From contig MEHQ01002267.1 in NCBI GenBank assembly GCA_008828725.1, positions 81,320-145,319 on the forward strand: DNA of 64,000 nucleotides, written 5' to 3'. The translations under genes were made by a program, and so were the position numbers. Positions 11,482 to 22,492 of the stretch are shown here, one piece after another. The DNA comes from Saccharina japonica (lineage: Eukaryota; Sar; Phaeophyceae; Laminariales; Laminariaceae). The notes beneath the pieces are model-generated. The model saw only the letters and a program-made list of their open reading frames with translations, was not told the origin of the DNA and did no database searches. The first letter of the stretch is position 1; each line of letters starts with the position of its first letter.

Positions 11482-12499
11482 CAGCGAGCAGTGTAGCAAG
11501 CAGCAGAAGCAGCACAGGCAGCTCTATAATAAATACGAATAGTACCTACAGCGAGCACCAGCAAAACTGCGACATAGATGTTTACGTTCAGCAGTAACCG
11601 CAGCACAATATTGTTGTTGAATGTAGCGCACAGCAAAGCAGCACAGCTAGCAGATGGAAGTATTACAACTTTGCACTTTACTACTCGTGCGGCTGATGTT
11701 TGTTATTGTAAGCATTTACAAGGGCTCCGCTTCGCGAGCGGCTGACGCCGCCCGCTACGCTCGCGCAAGGAAAGGGGTACAGAAGAGGCCCATCATGTAG
11801 TGCAGGCACCGCGACTTGAAAATGCCCAGAGATTCATGGTGCAGCAAAGAAACGGCGGACTTGACATGCATGCAAAACATGCTCGGGGTGCACAATAGCT
11901 CCATGCTCCAGGACGACAAAGCTGTACGTTCAAAAGAGAAAGCACAGCAACACGACTCACGGCACGGCGCTGCGCTGTCTACTGTGGGGGTGTGAGATGT
12001 GCATTTTTCGTGAGTATGTGTGGTATACAACAACAGTATTACTGTACGTATTAATAGTACTTCGTACTTTGTATATACTCCATTGTCTATTGTATGAAAG
12101 AGAAAAAGCACAGCACCAGCACGGTCGCCAAGTTGTGAAGTATGAAAAACAAAAAAATCCACAAAACTGAGAAATACGTGCATACGTACTCGTGCTCCTA
12201 CTCGTACTCGACTCGTACTCGTACTCCTACTCGTACTCGACTCGTACTCGTATTATACTCGTACTCGTACTCGTACTATACTCGTACTCGTACTCGTATT
12301 ATACTCGTACTCGTTCTCGTAGTATACTCGTACTCGTACTCGTATTATACTCGTACTCGTACTCCTACTCGAACAAAACGGCAAGCAACAACAACAGCAG
12401 CAGTCGTACGTCGTAGTACTTCGAATTTCGAAAGACATACGTATATACGTATCCATATCGTGATTGCGCCGCTCAAAAAACAAAACAAAAAAAGTTAAA
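10642..12499 (-). repeat. right arm of the 1.86-kb inverted repeat
   Basis: Reverse complement of 5816-7672, including identical CTA and GAGTAC microsatellite lengths as far as I can read. It stops exactly at the single N at 12500, whereas the left arm continues into Element-3 sequence. This abrupt end at an assembly N makes a misjoin or collapsed haplotype a serious alternative to a real inverted duplication. Confidence 0.9.
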
Positions 12500-12500
12500 N
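12500..12500. other. single-base assembly N at a repeat boundary
   Basis: Lone N between the end of the right inverted-repeat arm and unrelated sequence starting 'cacacagcag'. It probably marks a joined contig end. Confidence 0.9.
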
Positions 12501-13092
12501 CACACAGCAGGGGTACGTAAGGTTATACTCCCACCATACGTAGGACGTAAGCTGCTGCTACACCCTGCCTACAACTGCTCCACCGTAGGGCTTTACGTAC
12601 TGCTGTACACACATACAGCAGCAGTAGTTGACGACGTCGACTCTACGACATCGACTGCGGGATCATCCACCACCTCAAACACGGTCTCCTTGCCCAGCGT
12701 CAAAGCATTCTCCTAAGTGCCATACCGAAGTATACATACATACAACGCTGCTGCTGCTGTACAAGCATGGAGAAAGCCATCAAAGTCTCCAAAAACACCG
12801 GTAACCCGGACAGCCGTGCGTGTCGAAAGACCCCTCACCTACGGGATTCCCCTCCCGGTTCCCGTAGTCACCATCGGACGGTTCCGACGATGGTGGTATA
12901 GCATCCCTCCCTGCTGCACCACAGCGATGGTTAGCTGTTGCTTCCCACCGGACTCCTCCTGCGCTTCGCATTCTTGGTTGCTTCGAAATCGTGAGCATCA
13001 TTCCTCCGCTGCACTTTCTCAGCTCGCGAAAGCAAGGCCCTGATCTAATACTTGAGCTCGAAGGTCACCCACCTAGCCCCCATGAGGCTCGG
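12501..13092. other. intergenic; no supported gene
   Basis: Open frames on both strands between about 12720 and 13040 have neither codon bias nor recognisable domains. The last 46 bases are the inverted match to 7835-7880. Confidence 0.35.
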
Positions 13093-13545
13093 TTGCACAA
13101 CTTTTTTAAACAGTAGTTGTCGACAGACAACTAGTTGCACAACTTTTTCAAACAGTAGTTGTCTACGGGCAACTAGTTGCACAAATTGTTCAAACAGTAG
13201 TTGTCTACGGACAAATAGTTGCACAACTTTTTCATAGAGTAGTTGTATGCAGACAACTAGTTGTACAACTTTTTCAATCAGTAGTTGTCTACGGACAACT
13301 AGTTGCCCAACTTTTTCAAACAGTACTTGTCTTCGGGCAACTACTGTAGTTGCACAACTTTTTCAAACAGTAGTTGTCTACAGACAACTAGTTGCACACA
13401 TTTTTCAAAGAGTAGTTGTCTGCAGACAACTAGTTGCACAACGTTTTCAAACAGTAGTTGTCTACAGACAACTAAAGTTGGACAACTTTTTCAAACAGTA
13501 GTTGTCTGGCAGACAACTATGAATAGTTGTAGTTGTACAGGGTTG
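13093..13545 (+). repeat. hairpin minisatellite, array A (about 10 units of 42 bp)
   Basis: Each unit contains a near-perfect 20-bp palindrome (type TAGTTGTCTGCAGACAACTA or the ...TCTACAGA... variant) followed by 'gttgcacaactttttcaaac'. Units differ by point changes (cgac, cggg, cgga, tgca). The inter-palindrome part is conserved, so this is a tandem repeat and not a CRISPR array. It ends in 'gaatagttgtagttgtacag', as array B does. Confidence 0.9.
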
Positions 13546-13733
13546 TGCTGTTTTTGGACGGTAACCTGGACCTCATTCCTGAGGAGATCCCGAAGCTGGG
13601 CCATGACGTGGTGCACACCAAGATCCCCGGGCGGTTGTCGAACCCCATTGCGGGGCTGGCACAGCTCGACGGTGTGTTTGGTCTGTTGGACCTCACCGAC
13701 GAAGTGGAGGCGGAGGTTTCAACAGCAGAATAG
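13533..13733 (+). CDS. short coding-like fragment between the two hairpin arrays
   Basis: A 66-codon open stretch whose translation has ordinary protein character: acidic and hydrophobic, for example VVLFLDGNLDLIPEEIPKLG at residues 4-23, then a segment rich in D, E, L and V up to a TAG stop. The G/C-rich third positions differ from the AT-rich surroundings. The frame opens with TTG and has no ATG near its left edge, so it may be an exon or a captured gene piece rather than a whole gene. It sits in a 540-bp non-repetitive segment bracketed by arrays A and B. I do not recognise the family. Confidence 0.35.
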   Translation: MYRVVLFLDGNLDLIPEEIPKLGHDVVHTKIPGRLSNPIAGLAQLDGVFGLLDLTDEVEAEVSTAE

Positions 13734-14086
13734 TAGAGTAATCCGGTGGAGGGGCGGCGCGTGATAGCGGCCTGGCCGAGTTGCGATTATGTCTTGCTAG
13801 TAGAGAGGCCTTTAGAATCTCGCCTCTTTTCTGATATTTGTCGACAGGAATTAACGCAATCTCTCATCATGTGTATGATGCGGCAGAATGATAATGGGGG
13901 GGGGGTGAGGTGCGGCTTTCGGTGGGTGTTGGGTATTGCATTTTGTTTCACGCGTTCTGGTCGGCACACTCACGAAAACAGTAGAATATATGCAATCACG
14001 TGGAAGATGTGAAGGCCAATAGCAATCGTTTTCGTTTGGTGCGGCGACCGGGAGTAGCACATGTCGAACAATGTACACGTTCAGGT
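13734..14086. other. non-coding segment between hairpin arrays
   Basis: Contains a G-run (13898-13906). The C-rich/G-rich frames give no recognisable protein. It joins array B at 'gttgtctgcagacaac'. Confidence 0.3.
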
Positions 14087-14520
14087 TGTCTGCAGACAAC
14101 TAATCAGACAACTAATAGTTGTGCACGGCCGTAACTACTCAGTAGTTGTCCCAAAACAACTAGTTGCATAGGTTTTTCACCCAGTAGTTGTCTGCAGACA
14201 ACTAGTTGCACAAGTTTTTCAAACAGTAGTTGTCTACAGACAACTAGTTGCACAACTTTTCCAAACAATAGTTGTCTACAGACAACTAGTTGCAAAACTT
14301 TTTCAAACAGTAGTTGTCTGCAGACAACTAGTTGCCCAACTTTTTCAAACAGTAGTTGTCTGCAGACAACTAGTTGCAAAACTTTTTCAAACAGTAGTTG
14401 TCTACGGACAACTAGTTGCCCAACTTTTTCAAACAGTACTTGTCTACAGACAACTAGTTGCACAACTTTTTTAAACAGTACTTGTCTGGCAGGCAACTAC
14501 GAATAGTTGTAGTTGTACAG
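14087..14520 (+). repeat. hairpin minisatellite, array B (about 9 units of 42 bp)
   Basis: Same unit as array A and in the same orientation. The first unit has the variant 'ttgtcccaaaacaac' and is followed by 'cataggtttttcacccag', matching the stretch at 7400-7440. The array runs directly into the 5' end of Element-1 copy b. Confidence 0.9.
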
Positions 14521-14523
14521 GGT

Positions 14524-16234
14524 GTGGAATTTTTCGTATTTTTCGCAACTTTTCTCTTCGCACGGGCACTTTTCGGCAAAACGCGAAGTACGCCGACACA
14601 GCAAGGCCGTCCGGGCACGCTGGTCGAGGTTTGAGCTCGGTCCGAGCACTGTGGCTCGCGTGGCGGGCGCTCAGAGTTGTTTTTCCCGCGGGAGTGGATA
14701 AGACGACTTCCCGGGTTCTCTGCATGAGGCCTTATTTTGTACGTACGTGCCAGTAAATAATAATGGTCTGTTTTTTTTTTTTGCCCTGTTTTTTGCCCTT
14801 TCACGAGCTCATCATGAGCACACAGGAGAGCCCACCGACATAAAAGTATACCACAGGTTGACAACAGAACATGCAGAGAGCACAACGTTCCAACTCTGCA
14901 TAAGCACCAGCAGGTAACACCCTGCGTGTGTGACATGCCCATCTGCGCTGTATTGCTGTGGCTAGCTGTGTCTATCGGAGCCTGCGGTCCATAATCCACA
15001 CCACCTATCTACCGTTTTCTGTTCTCCTGCTGTGTGTGACAGGCCCACGCTCTATACGACCGCAAATGTATTGACCGCTTTGAATAAATAGGAGTACCTC
15101 AACTGTCCTTACATTTTTCGTTTTTTTTTGTGTGTTTTTTTCAACTGTCCTTCCATTTTTCGTTTTTTTGTGTGTGTTTGTTCCCCGAAGCTCACTCCAG
15201 AGACATAAACAACATGCAACGAACACAAACAACGCCACAGTCCCGGCTTGAAGCACAAGCAGCAGACGTGCCTGTGGCGGGTCTACCGTAACGCCACAGT
15301 CCCGGCTTGAAGCACAAGCAGCAGACGTGCCTGTGGCGGGTCCACCGTAATATACTGCTGTGGCTATTGATTAGTGGTTGCTTTATCGCAGGCTTGCATC
15401 CGTCATCAGGCACCACCACCTCTCTCTCTTCTGCTGCTGCTGCTTGCTGCTGTGCTTGCATGATGTATGTGCGGCCTATAGTGCGTTTGGCGCGCGCCGC
15501 GACAAATAATACTGTACCAGTACATGGAAAATGTATCTTTGAAAATATAGTCAAACGGTCACCATGTCCGCTTTTAGATTTGAAGGCTTGAGTTCGATCC
15601 TTGGCGATGCCTACGTTTTGTTCTGCTTTTCTTTTTATTTTGTATTGTACGCAACCCAGACCGCACATATATAAGACAGACGGCACACAAAAAACGAGTG
15701 GATTTCTTAAGGCAGATTTGGTCGGGAGTTCCAGCCCCTTCTTCGGTGCATTATTTTCTACTTCTTCTGCAAACATGATCCCACCATTACTGTACGAGCC
15801 CTGCGTCCCACGTGTCACGTGTGCGTGCGTGTGCGGTGTGTGCCGTGTGTCATGCGTTTGTGTGTAGCGTGTCACGCTTGTATTTTCAAAATAATTTTTG
15901 TCGGGAGTCCTCGGTTTTGTGCGGGATAGACCCTCCTTACCTTAAGCTCCACAAAATTAAATATTGACAAATATGTTAGGCGGGATCTCTAAGGACGATC
16001 GAGTCAATAGTAACGGTTCCACCATATTTCCGAGTATGTTTTGGCCCCAAAAATGCAGGTGCTGTTCTAAAAAGGTTTACATTTATGAACAGTAATACGC
16101 AGATATTTCATAACGTCGTATTTATGTTCGTATAATATGATAAGCGTATGATACAATATCGTATGCTGTTATAGTAGGTTTTCGATTCGTCCTTGCGCCA
16201 CTCCCTTAGGCACGTCCCGGAGGGGAACCTTGTA
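14524..16234 (+). mobile_element. Element-1, copy b (diverged)
   Basis: Starts with the 'tttttcgcaacttttctctt' leader and the 'cccgcgggagtggata' block shared with 55100-55270 and 21010-21180 (reverse). It continues through a duplicated 56-bp piece ('cggcttgaagcacaagcagc' at 15242 and 15303), the tRNA-like boxes at 15540-15640 and the 'cttgcgccactccc' module. It ends at TCCC-GGAG-GGGA then ACCTTGTA (16215-16234). Divergence from the other copies is clearly higher. Confidence 0.65.
15540..15640 (+). ncRNA. tRNA-like Pol III region in Element-1 copy b
   Basis: A box TAGTCAAACGGTCA (15548-15561) and B box GAGTTCGATCC (15590-15600) fit tRNA consensus better than the other copies do. A weak T-arm (TTGAG/CTTGG around the TTCGATC loop) can be drawn. 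T-runs follow from 15614. The anticodon arm and acceptor stem are not convincing. Confidence 0.5.
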
Positions 16235-16529
16235 TCGAAGTATTATTGGCTCGGGTAGTCTGTGGTTTGGATAGCAAACGGACCAACTTCTGATTGGCTA
16301 CGTAGCGCCTTCGGATTCGCCTGTTTAGCCAATCAGCTCACGTTAGTCAGTTTCAAACATGTTCATAACCCAACCAAATTAGGTCATCACCGTAATAATG
16401 ATTTAACACAAAATGAGTCGTGCGACACGGGGTGTATATTTCCTGATCCTATTTGGCACTCTGTCGCGTGCTCAGACTAGTCGTAGACGGTCCTTAACGC
16501 CAAAGTTATGTAGTATCTACGTAATCCGT
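16235..16529. other. intergenic; nothing recognised
   Basis: Mixed-composition sequence with short open frames only. Confidence 0.3.
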
Positions 16530-17245
16530 TGCTGTATCTGGGTTCTAAGGTCGTTTCCTATGCGGTTCGATTTGGAGCTTCAGATTTGTATTTTTCGATT
16601 TTAAAAAAGAAAGCGTCCTCTTATGCAGTCGGATTGTGTAATGTGTTATCCACGCAGCAAGCAAACAGCAGCAGCAGCAGCAGCAGCAGCAGAACGATCG
16701 ATAAGTTGGATGGTGACACAGCGACGTTGCTTCGCGCCCGACGCGCAGCCGGCGATCGGTGCGTCTCTCCGTCGCCAGACCACAGTCGGCTGGCGCTGGC
16801 TCGGGCCTAGAGACGAAGGGGGGCGCACTCGGCGCGCGTCTTTTCGTACTCGTAGACTTTACAGTAGCAGCAACAGCAGCAGCAACAGCAGCAGCAGTCA
16901 GTCAGTCGACGTGCTGGGCTCGGATGCTTCGTTGTGTCAAAATGCGAAAGACAGGTCGGCTCGAGCGCACTCAGCACGTCGCCGCCAGACCAGAGGCAGC
17001 CAGGGTGGCTTCGGACGCTCTGGTCCTACGCCCAGTGCAGCGCACTCGGCTCGTCTCTTCGCGGCGCCAGACCACAACAACAGCAGTTGGTCTCGCCGTT
17101 TGCTCGAATCTCTGCATGTACAATACATCTGTTTTTTTCGCATAGGAAGACTGTTTCGATTTTCGAACTAGGTTTCTGAAAAATCGATCGGACCATAACC
17201 TGAAGCTCAAAAATCGAACCGCATAGAAAACGGCCTAAAAGCGTC
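16530..17245. mobile_element. MITE-like element with imperfect inverted ends and CAG tracts
   Basis: The left end around 16545-16590 ('CTATGCGGTTCGATTT', then 'AGCTTCAG') is mirrored at 17195-17245 ('CTGAAGCTC', then 'AAATCGAACCGCATAG'), giving an imperfect 45-bp terminal inverted repeat. Inside are a (CAG)9-like tract (16668-16693), another at 16865-16900, and three diverged copies of a GC-rich phrase ('cgccagacca' at about 16773, 16981 and 17061). Long frames inside arise from the CAG and GC-rich composition and are not supported as genes. Confidence 0.4.
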
Positions 17246-17299
17246 AAAGAGGGATATAACTCTAATGATTTGTTTTGCTCTGATTCACAGCCCTACACT

Positions 17300-17576
17300 T
17301 TTTGCGTTCCCCGCCTGATTGAACAATAAACAGGGCCGCAAGCAAAGGAGCATACATATAGGGTTAACGGGGCACACGGGGCAGAGAAAGGCGAAGGGGG
17401 GGAAGGCAAAGGACAAAATAAACGAGCCCGGGGCAAAAAGTGAAAGGACGAGGAGAGCAGGCTAAAGGAGAGAACACGAGCTAAAAAGGGCAAAAGAAAG
17501 GACAAAAGCGCAAAAGGCCTAAAAAAAAGGAGTACGAGTTAAGGCAACACAAAAAGGATAGACGGTGAAAGAAAAG
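17300..17576 (+). other. strand-asymmetric purine-rich leader
   Basis: Roughly 200 bases (17375-17576) are overwhelmingly A and G on the + strand, built from aaagg/gaggag phrases. The tract ends at the ATG of the ORF at 17577-17936. It could be a transcribed leader, a polypurine tract or simple sequence. Confidence 0.4.
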
Positions 17577-17936
17577 ATGGTTGCGAGTCTGGGGGCGGCG
17601 GCCACGAGGTCCTTCCTCCTGCTGGGCGTGCTTGCGTGCCTTGATGTTGGGAGGCCGCAGCAACAGCAGCAGTGGTGCGGACTGCCGGCAGTGGGGGCCA
17701 CAGCGACGGCGGCTCCTGCAGCAGCAGCGGCGGTGGTGGGGGGGGGGGCTGTGGATGCTGTGCCGGTGCATACTGGGCTGGTGGATGCGGCGTCGACGGG
17801 TGGTGTTATGGCTGCGAGGGGAGGTGGGAGAGCCTCTCGTTTATTTGGTAGTGGCACAGGTGGTCGGGGGAGTGGGCGGAGGGGCGAGGGAAGAAGGACT
17901 GCGAGCGACCTACCGAGGGGGAGCGTGGAGGTATGA
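17577..17936 (+). CDS. possible small secreted protein, unknown
   Basis: A 119-codon ORF beginning with ATG after the purine-rich tract. Residues 1-24 look like a signal peptide: a short start with one Arg, the hydrophobic core SFLLLGVLACL, then DVG. A Q-run and an Ala/Gly/Val-rich stretch of low complexity follow, then a basic Gly/Arg tail. No domain is recognised and no second copy exists in the window. The upstream purine tract and signal-like start favour a gene. The low-complexity body and open frames on the opposite strand favour chance from G-rich composition. Confidence 0.3.
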   Translation: MVASLGAAATRSFLLLGVLACLDVGRPQQQQQWCGLPAVGATATAAPAAAAAVVGGGAVDAVPVHTGLVDAASTGGVMAARGGGRASRLFGSGTGGRGSGRRGEGRRTASDLPRGSVEV

Positions 17937-18310
17937 TGTACAATAGATCATCTAGTTGCTCGCCTGCCGTAGTGGAAGGTTGTGCAGGATCTGCATACAT
18001 ACCTATGTTCTGGTTATGACACGTTGTGCAAGAGCTGTATCATACACGTCCCACCTTGAAAGCTACTGTAGGTCGTGCAGATTGTACGGGTCCCACCAAG
18101 CAAGCAAGATGTACATACACTAGATATTGTGGGCGACATCATATACACCAGGGAAATATATCTCCGTCCCCGATATCTAGTTCCTCACCTGCCCTTGTGA
18201 GAGGTTGCAGAATATGCATGGTACTGATGTAATCCAGGAAACATGCACTATTAATGTACCATCAGGCCGATTGTACTGGTCCCACCCGGCAACATGAGCT
18301 AGATACAGCA
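17937..18310 (+). repeat. two diverged units of a dispersed repeat
   Basis: 'cgcctgccgtagtggaaggt...tctgcat' (17961) and 'cacctgcccttgtgagaggt...atgcat' (18187) start two related units. Each also contains 'gattgta(c/t)(g/t)ggtcccacc'. A reversed fragment is at 1460-1560. No coding evidence. Confidence 0.4.
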
Positions 18311-19218
18311 GTAGATCATACAAGGTCGGGAATAATAGAGTGGATCTACGTTGAAAGAGTTTACAGTAGATGATGAAGTGGGAATTATCTACTGTATATG
18401 ATATATACGATCTGCCAGAGGTGTGGCATGCATTGGTGGAATGTGTTGGTCGAATGTGGAATGCAGGGGTATGTTCGGTGGGCTGTACCGATACCCGGGT
18501 ATGGTTGGTTGTGGGTGTACCGAACTTACCAAAGTGTCGGGTATATACCAGGGATGCGTATTTCCTCACCCGGAACCCGAAAATTTCCGGGAAACAGCCT
18601 TTTTCAGCCTTTCCAAAAAGTTTCCCCTATTTCCTCTCATTCGAGGAAAAAAAGGCAGAATTTTGGGGGGGGGACAAAAATGATCATCCCCGTGTGGCCC
18701 ATGCACTACATGAAGCACAAGTATAAGATTCGTCCAGACCTTCGGACAGTCATTTTCGACCATTTTCACTCTACACTCTACCTGCAACAGGTACACAGGA
18801 GTAGTATTTAATAGTAGGAGAGTACAGTAGCAGTTAAGCACAATGCAAGTACTTGAGTACATGTTCATCGGTTTCAAGTTTTCACTTGTTCATGTCCTCG
18901 TGGATTTCTTTCGTCCTGCCGTCATTTGATACTGGAATAATAGGACTACTACTGCCGGGGTGCTGATAGCGATCTCTCATGTACGAACATGCTTCCGTCG
19001 CGAGGTAATCAGCAACACAAAGCGCAAAGCAGGAAGTGAGCAGTTACAGCAGTGCGCTGCTTCGAACGCGTTTAGCGATCGCGACCTTATCCGTGACTAG
19101 AAACTGTAAACATGGACACTGGGCGCCTCAACGAAATCCCAGCGTCCCAGCTGCATCTGCGCCGAGTTCACCCTTTCCGTTCGAATATATTAGCTCATAT
19201 GTATATGATTATATACTA
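18311..19218. other. non-coding, with a fragment shared with 21450-21590
   Basis: 18490-18600 ('gggtatataccagggatgcg') is related to the reverse complement of 21465-21560. 18600-18720 resembles the Element-4 phrase 'ggcccatgcactacatgaag'. The rest is unassigned. No gene supported. Confidence 0.35.
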
Positions 19219-21212
19219 TACAAGGTTCCCCTCCGGGACGTGCCTAGGGGAGTGGCGCAAGAACGAATTGAAAACCATACAGAATTCGATGTTGTATCCT
19301 ACGCATGCATATTATATCAAAGTACGACGTTATGAATTATCTGCATATTACCGTACATGCAGGGTACATGCATACTATTTTTTAGAACTGTATCAGGATG
19401 ACCTGCGCACTTTTGGGGATGAAAAGACTTGGAAATAGTGTGGAATCCTTACTATTGACTCTGATTGACTGCATATTTTTTATAGATTTTCCTAACGATC
19501 CCGCCAGACATTATCTCATGTTTGTCAGTGTGTTTATGTATGTCTTTGTTGTGTGTAGGGGCACCACAGTTGACTTGGTTCTAAAAAGGGATCGAAATTG
19601 ACTCGATTTCAGTGTTATGGTCAAAAGTATCTTGGTTTTATGTGGGGGATCAAACATGACTTGGTTTTTTGTGTTGGGTTCGAACTTGGCCTGGGTTTGG
19701 TGCGGAGGGTCGAAATTGGCTTATTTTTCGTGTCAGGGCCGAAAATGACTGTTTTTAGTGGGGGATAGAAGTTTACTTGCTCTTTGTCTGCGGGCCGGAA
19801 ATGGCTTGACCTTGGTGTGCGCGGTCAAAACGTGCACCGTGAATTGTTATCCCCTAACCCACTGTTCGAACGACGCCCGACATGAAAGATATCCAGTAGT
19901 GTGTAAGTGTATGCAGCGCCTTACCCTATATCGACTGTGGATCTGCTGCACAGTTAGCAGCAGCAGCAGCAGCACCAGTAAGCAGTGTGTTGTTGGACCT
20001 GTGGCAGCATGAATGTACTACGCAACAGCAGAGACCCCTAGCACTACGTACACTGCATTGTACTTTGTTGTGCATTATGATTCCCTGGGGCATTCTTCCA
20101 CTCCAGAGCTTTTTGGAGCCTGTCCTGTGACCACGGACTACCCCTTATAACAACAGATCGCAGGGTCCGATTAGAAAAAAAAAAAAACATAAAACAAACT
20201 AAAGTGAAAAAAAGGAAAAATACATGAACGAGAATCTCGAACTCACAACTTCAAACAAACAACCGGGCATCGCAATAACTTGACCATATGACCAAAGAGC
20301 CAAATTATTATTTGTTTACTGGCGTGCGTGTCCACAGCAGTGCGCGACACACCGCACATGCACACGATGCACAGCAGCAGCGCAGCAGAAGAACAGAGGT
20401 AGAGATGACCGATGACAGATCATAGCCTCCGATAAAGCAACTACTGCTGGAGCCACAGCAGTACACCGCGGACCTGCCACATGCGCGTGATGTTGCCTGT
20501 TGCTGCTTGTGCTGCTGGGCGGGGTTGTAACGTGTTGTTTGTGTTCTCTCTGCATGTTATCCGATGTCTAAAATTTTGGTGGTGTGCCTGGGGCAAAAAC
20601 CCGCAAAATCAGAAATATAATAACAGTTGCCGTACTCACACGTAATAAAAACGGTCCTTACATTTCGGTCCAAAGTGACCCTGAATATGTCGTAAACACA
20701 CAGCACAACAGCAAATAATGGAAGATAGGTGGCGGACTACGGACAGCAGCCTTAGATAATACAACTACCCACAGCAGCAGTACAGCCCAGATGGATGTGC
20801 CACTCACGCACGATGTTCCCTACTGGTGTGGGCGGCAACGCCGTAACGCCGTGCTCTGTGCATGTTGTCTGTTTTGTCTATCTGGTACATGTTTCTGGCC
20901 TGTGTGCATGTGAGAGAGCAAAACACAGACAAAATCAAAAACAGAACATTACGTATTATTTACCGGCACGTACGTACAACATAAGGCCTCATGCTGAAAA
21001 CCCGGGAAATCGTCTTATCCACTCCCGCGGGAAACAAAAACTTTGAGCGCCCGCCAAGCGAGCTACAGTGCTCGGATCGAGCTCAAACCTCGACCAATGT
21101 GTCCGGCCGGGCTTCCCGTGTCGGGTACTCAGTGTTTTGCCGAAAAGTGCTCGTACGAAGAGAAACGTTGCAAAAAGTGCGAAAAATTCACAAACATAAC
21201 TATACATATTAG
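19219..21212 (-). mobile_element. Element-1, copy c (longest uninterrupted copy)
   Basis: Reverse-oriented, running from TACAAGGT-TCCC-CTCC-GGGA (19219-19238) to the 'aacataactatacatatt' tip at about 21212. It spans about 2.0 kb and includes the tRNA-like boxes (20229-20290), with the B box changed to GTTCGAGAT. Compared with 55087-56929 it keeps the same module order. No conserved ORF. Confidence 0.75.
20225..20290 (-). ncRNA. tRNA-like Pol III region in Element-1 copy c
   Basis: On the minus strand the A-box region reads TGGTCAAGTTAT (20275-20286) and the B-box region GAGTTCGAGATTC (20231-20243). Both are slightly degraded relative to copies a and d. T-runs follow toward 20160-20220 on the minus strand. 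Confidence 0.35.
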
Positions 21213-22492
21213 TACATTCCTTGGATAATTCCGCTCGCCATATAACATCCAATTCCTCTGTGACATCTATATGATGTAGCAGGGGCCTGTGAACACCTAC
21301 GTAGCGCTCTGCTCTGCTGCACAGCTTTGCAGCGTTGAAAAAAAAAACGGGGGTTTCCACTCTATATTGAGGCGTTATTTGCCCGGGGATAGGGGACATA
21401 AATATAATTTACCCTGAAAAAAAATATGACCTCGAGCCCTATTAATTTCGGGGAATTACCGCTACCGGGAAATACGCATCCCTGGTATATACCGGTATTG
21501 AGGTCGTATCATACTTATCGAAGTGTCCGGTATATACTCGTACCGGTATCGAGTCCGTACCGAATACAAGGGCTTCGCTCCGAGGGCGGAAGTAAGAATA
21601 CACCAAAATGTGAAGGGGGCAGCAGAAAGAAGAGGCCCATCCATGCTTTTTGGTGCAACGAGTGACTTGATAATGCCAAGAGCTGTGCAGAGCTGATTGC
21701 CCTGTGCTGTGTGCCTTCTGGCGATGTCACGTTCTGATGGGTAAACAAAAAACGAAAACGAAAACGAAAACGAAAACAAAAAAGCATGAGGACAATCACA
21801 TTGAAAAAAGCAAAGACGAGTAGTGTGTGTCACAGGAACACACGTAAATACCGGTACCTTAGCCGCCCGCGGAGCGGAGCCGTTGTAGTATCATACGTAT
21901 CACGTCAGTCACACCCCAGAATATTCCAATATAGAAACAGTACATTTCGTCTTGACGGCGGTCCGTCACAGGGCTGAATGCCAGCGGTACTTGAACAAAC
22001 CAAAGTTTTGTTGTTAGCACGCAATGTTCCAAGGTTATGTTCAAAAAAATTAAAAAACAACAGCTGTGAGCTCGAGGATTTCGTCGAAGCTCATCTTTGC
22101 TAGCTAAGTGTAATACTTCGATCTCGCGTACTTACGGGTTTTATATGTCCTCATGTAGGATGTACATCCCGTATGAGGGGGACACAATCTGAGGCTGTAG
22201 AATTCAGGAAGTGTGTGTCTATTTGTGGGGGGAGAAATAATTTAAATTAAATTAAAATTAAAATTAAACAGTCTAAAATAAACGTACCAGGTATACTTAT
22301 AGTGTTCCGACGAGTTGACGTGATAGATTCTACTATTTGTAGCTATGTATGGTATATAAGAAGAGGTGTGCGAGGACAGGTTATGGAGTAAAACTTAAAA
22401 GCACCTGGATGAATTAAATTAATTAGTGATTTGGGTTTTTAATAGTGTGCATTATTTATTTGTACCTATAAGGTATCTTTAGTGGCAATTAG
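21213..22492. other. mixed repeat fragments; two hairpin ends
   Basis: 21565-21589 (TACAAGGGCTTCGCTCCGAG) and 21861-21887 (ccgcccgcggagcggagccgttgta) are two hairpin-type element ends facing opposite ways. They bracket 320 bp that loosely resembles Element-4 and includes an (AAAACG)n tract at 21748-21780. 22240-22270 is an AAATTA-type simple repeat. No gene seen. Confidence 0.45.

Noticed and set aside
13093..14520. CRISPR-like appearance (regular palindromic repeats about 42 bp apart)
   Set aside because: The intervals between palindromes are themselves conserved, not unique spacers. The context is eukaryotic and no cas-like gene is present.
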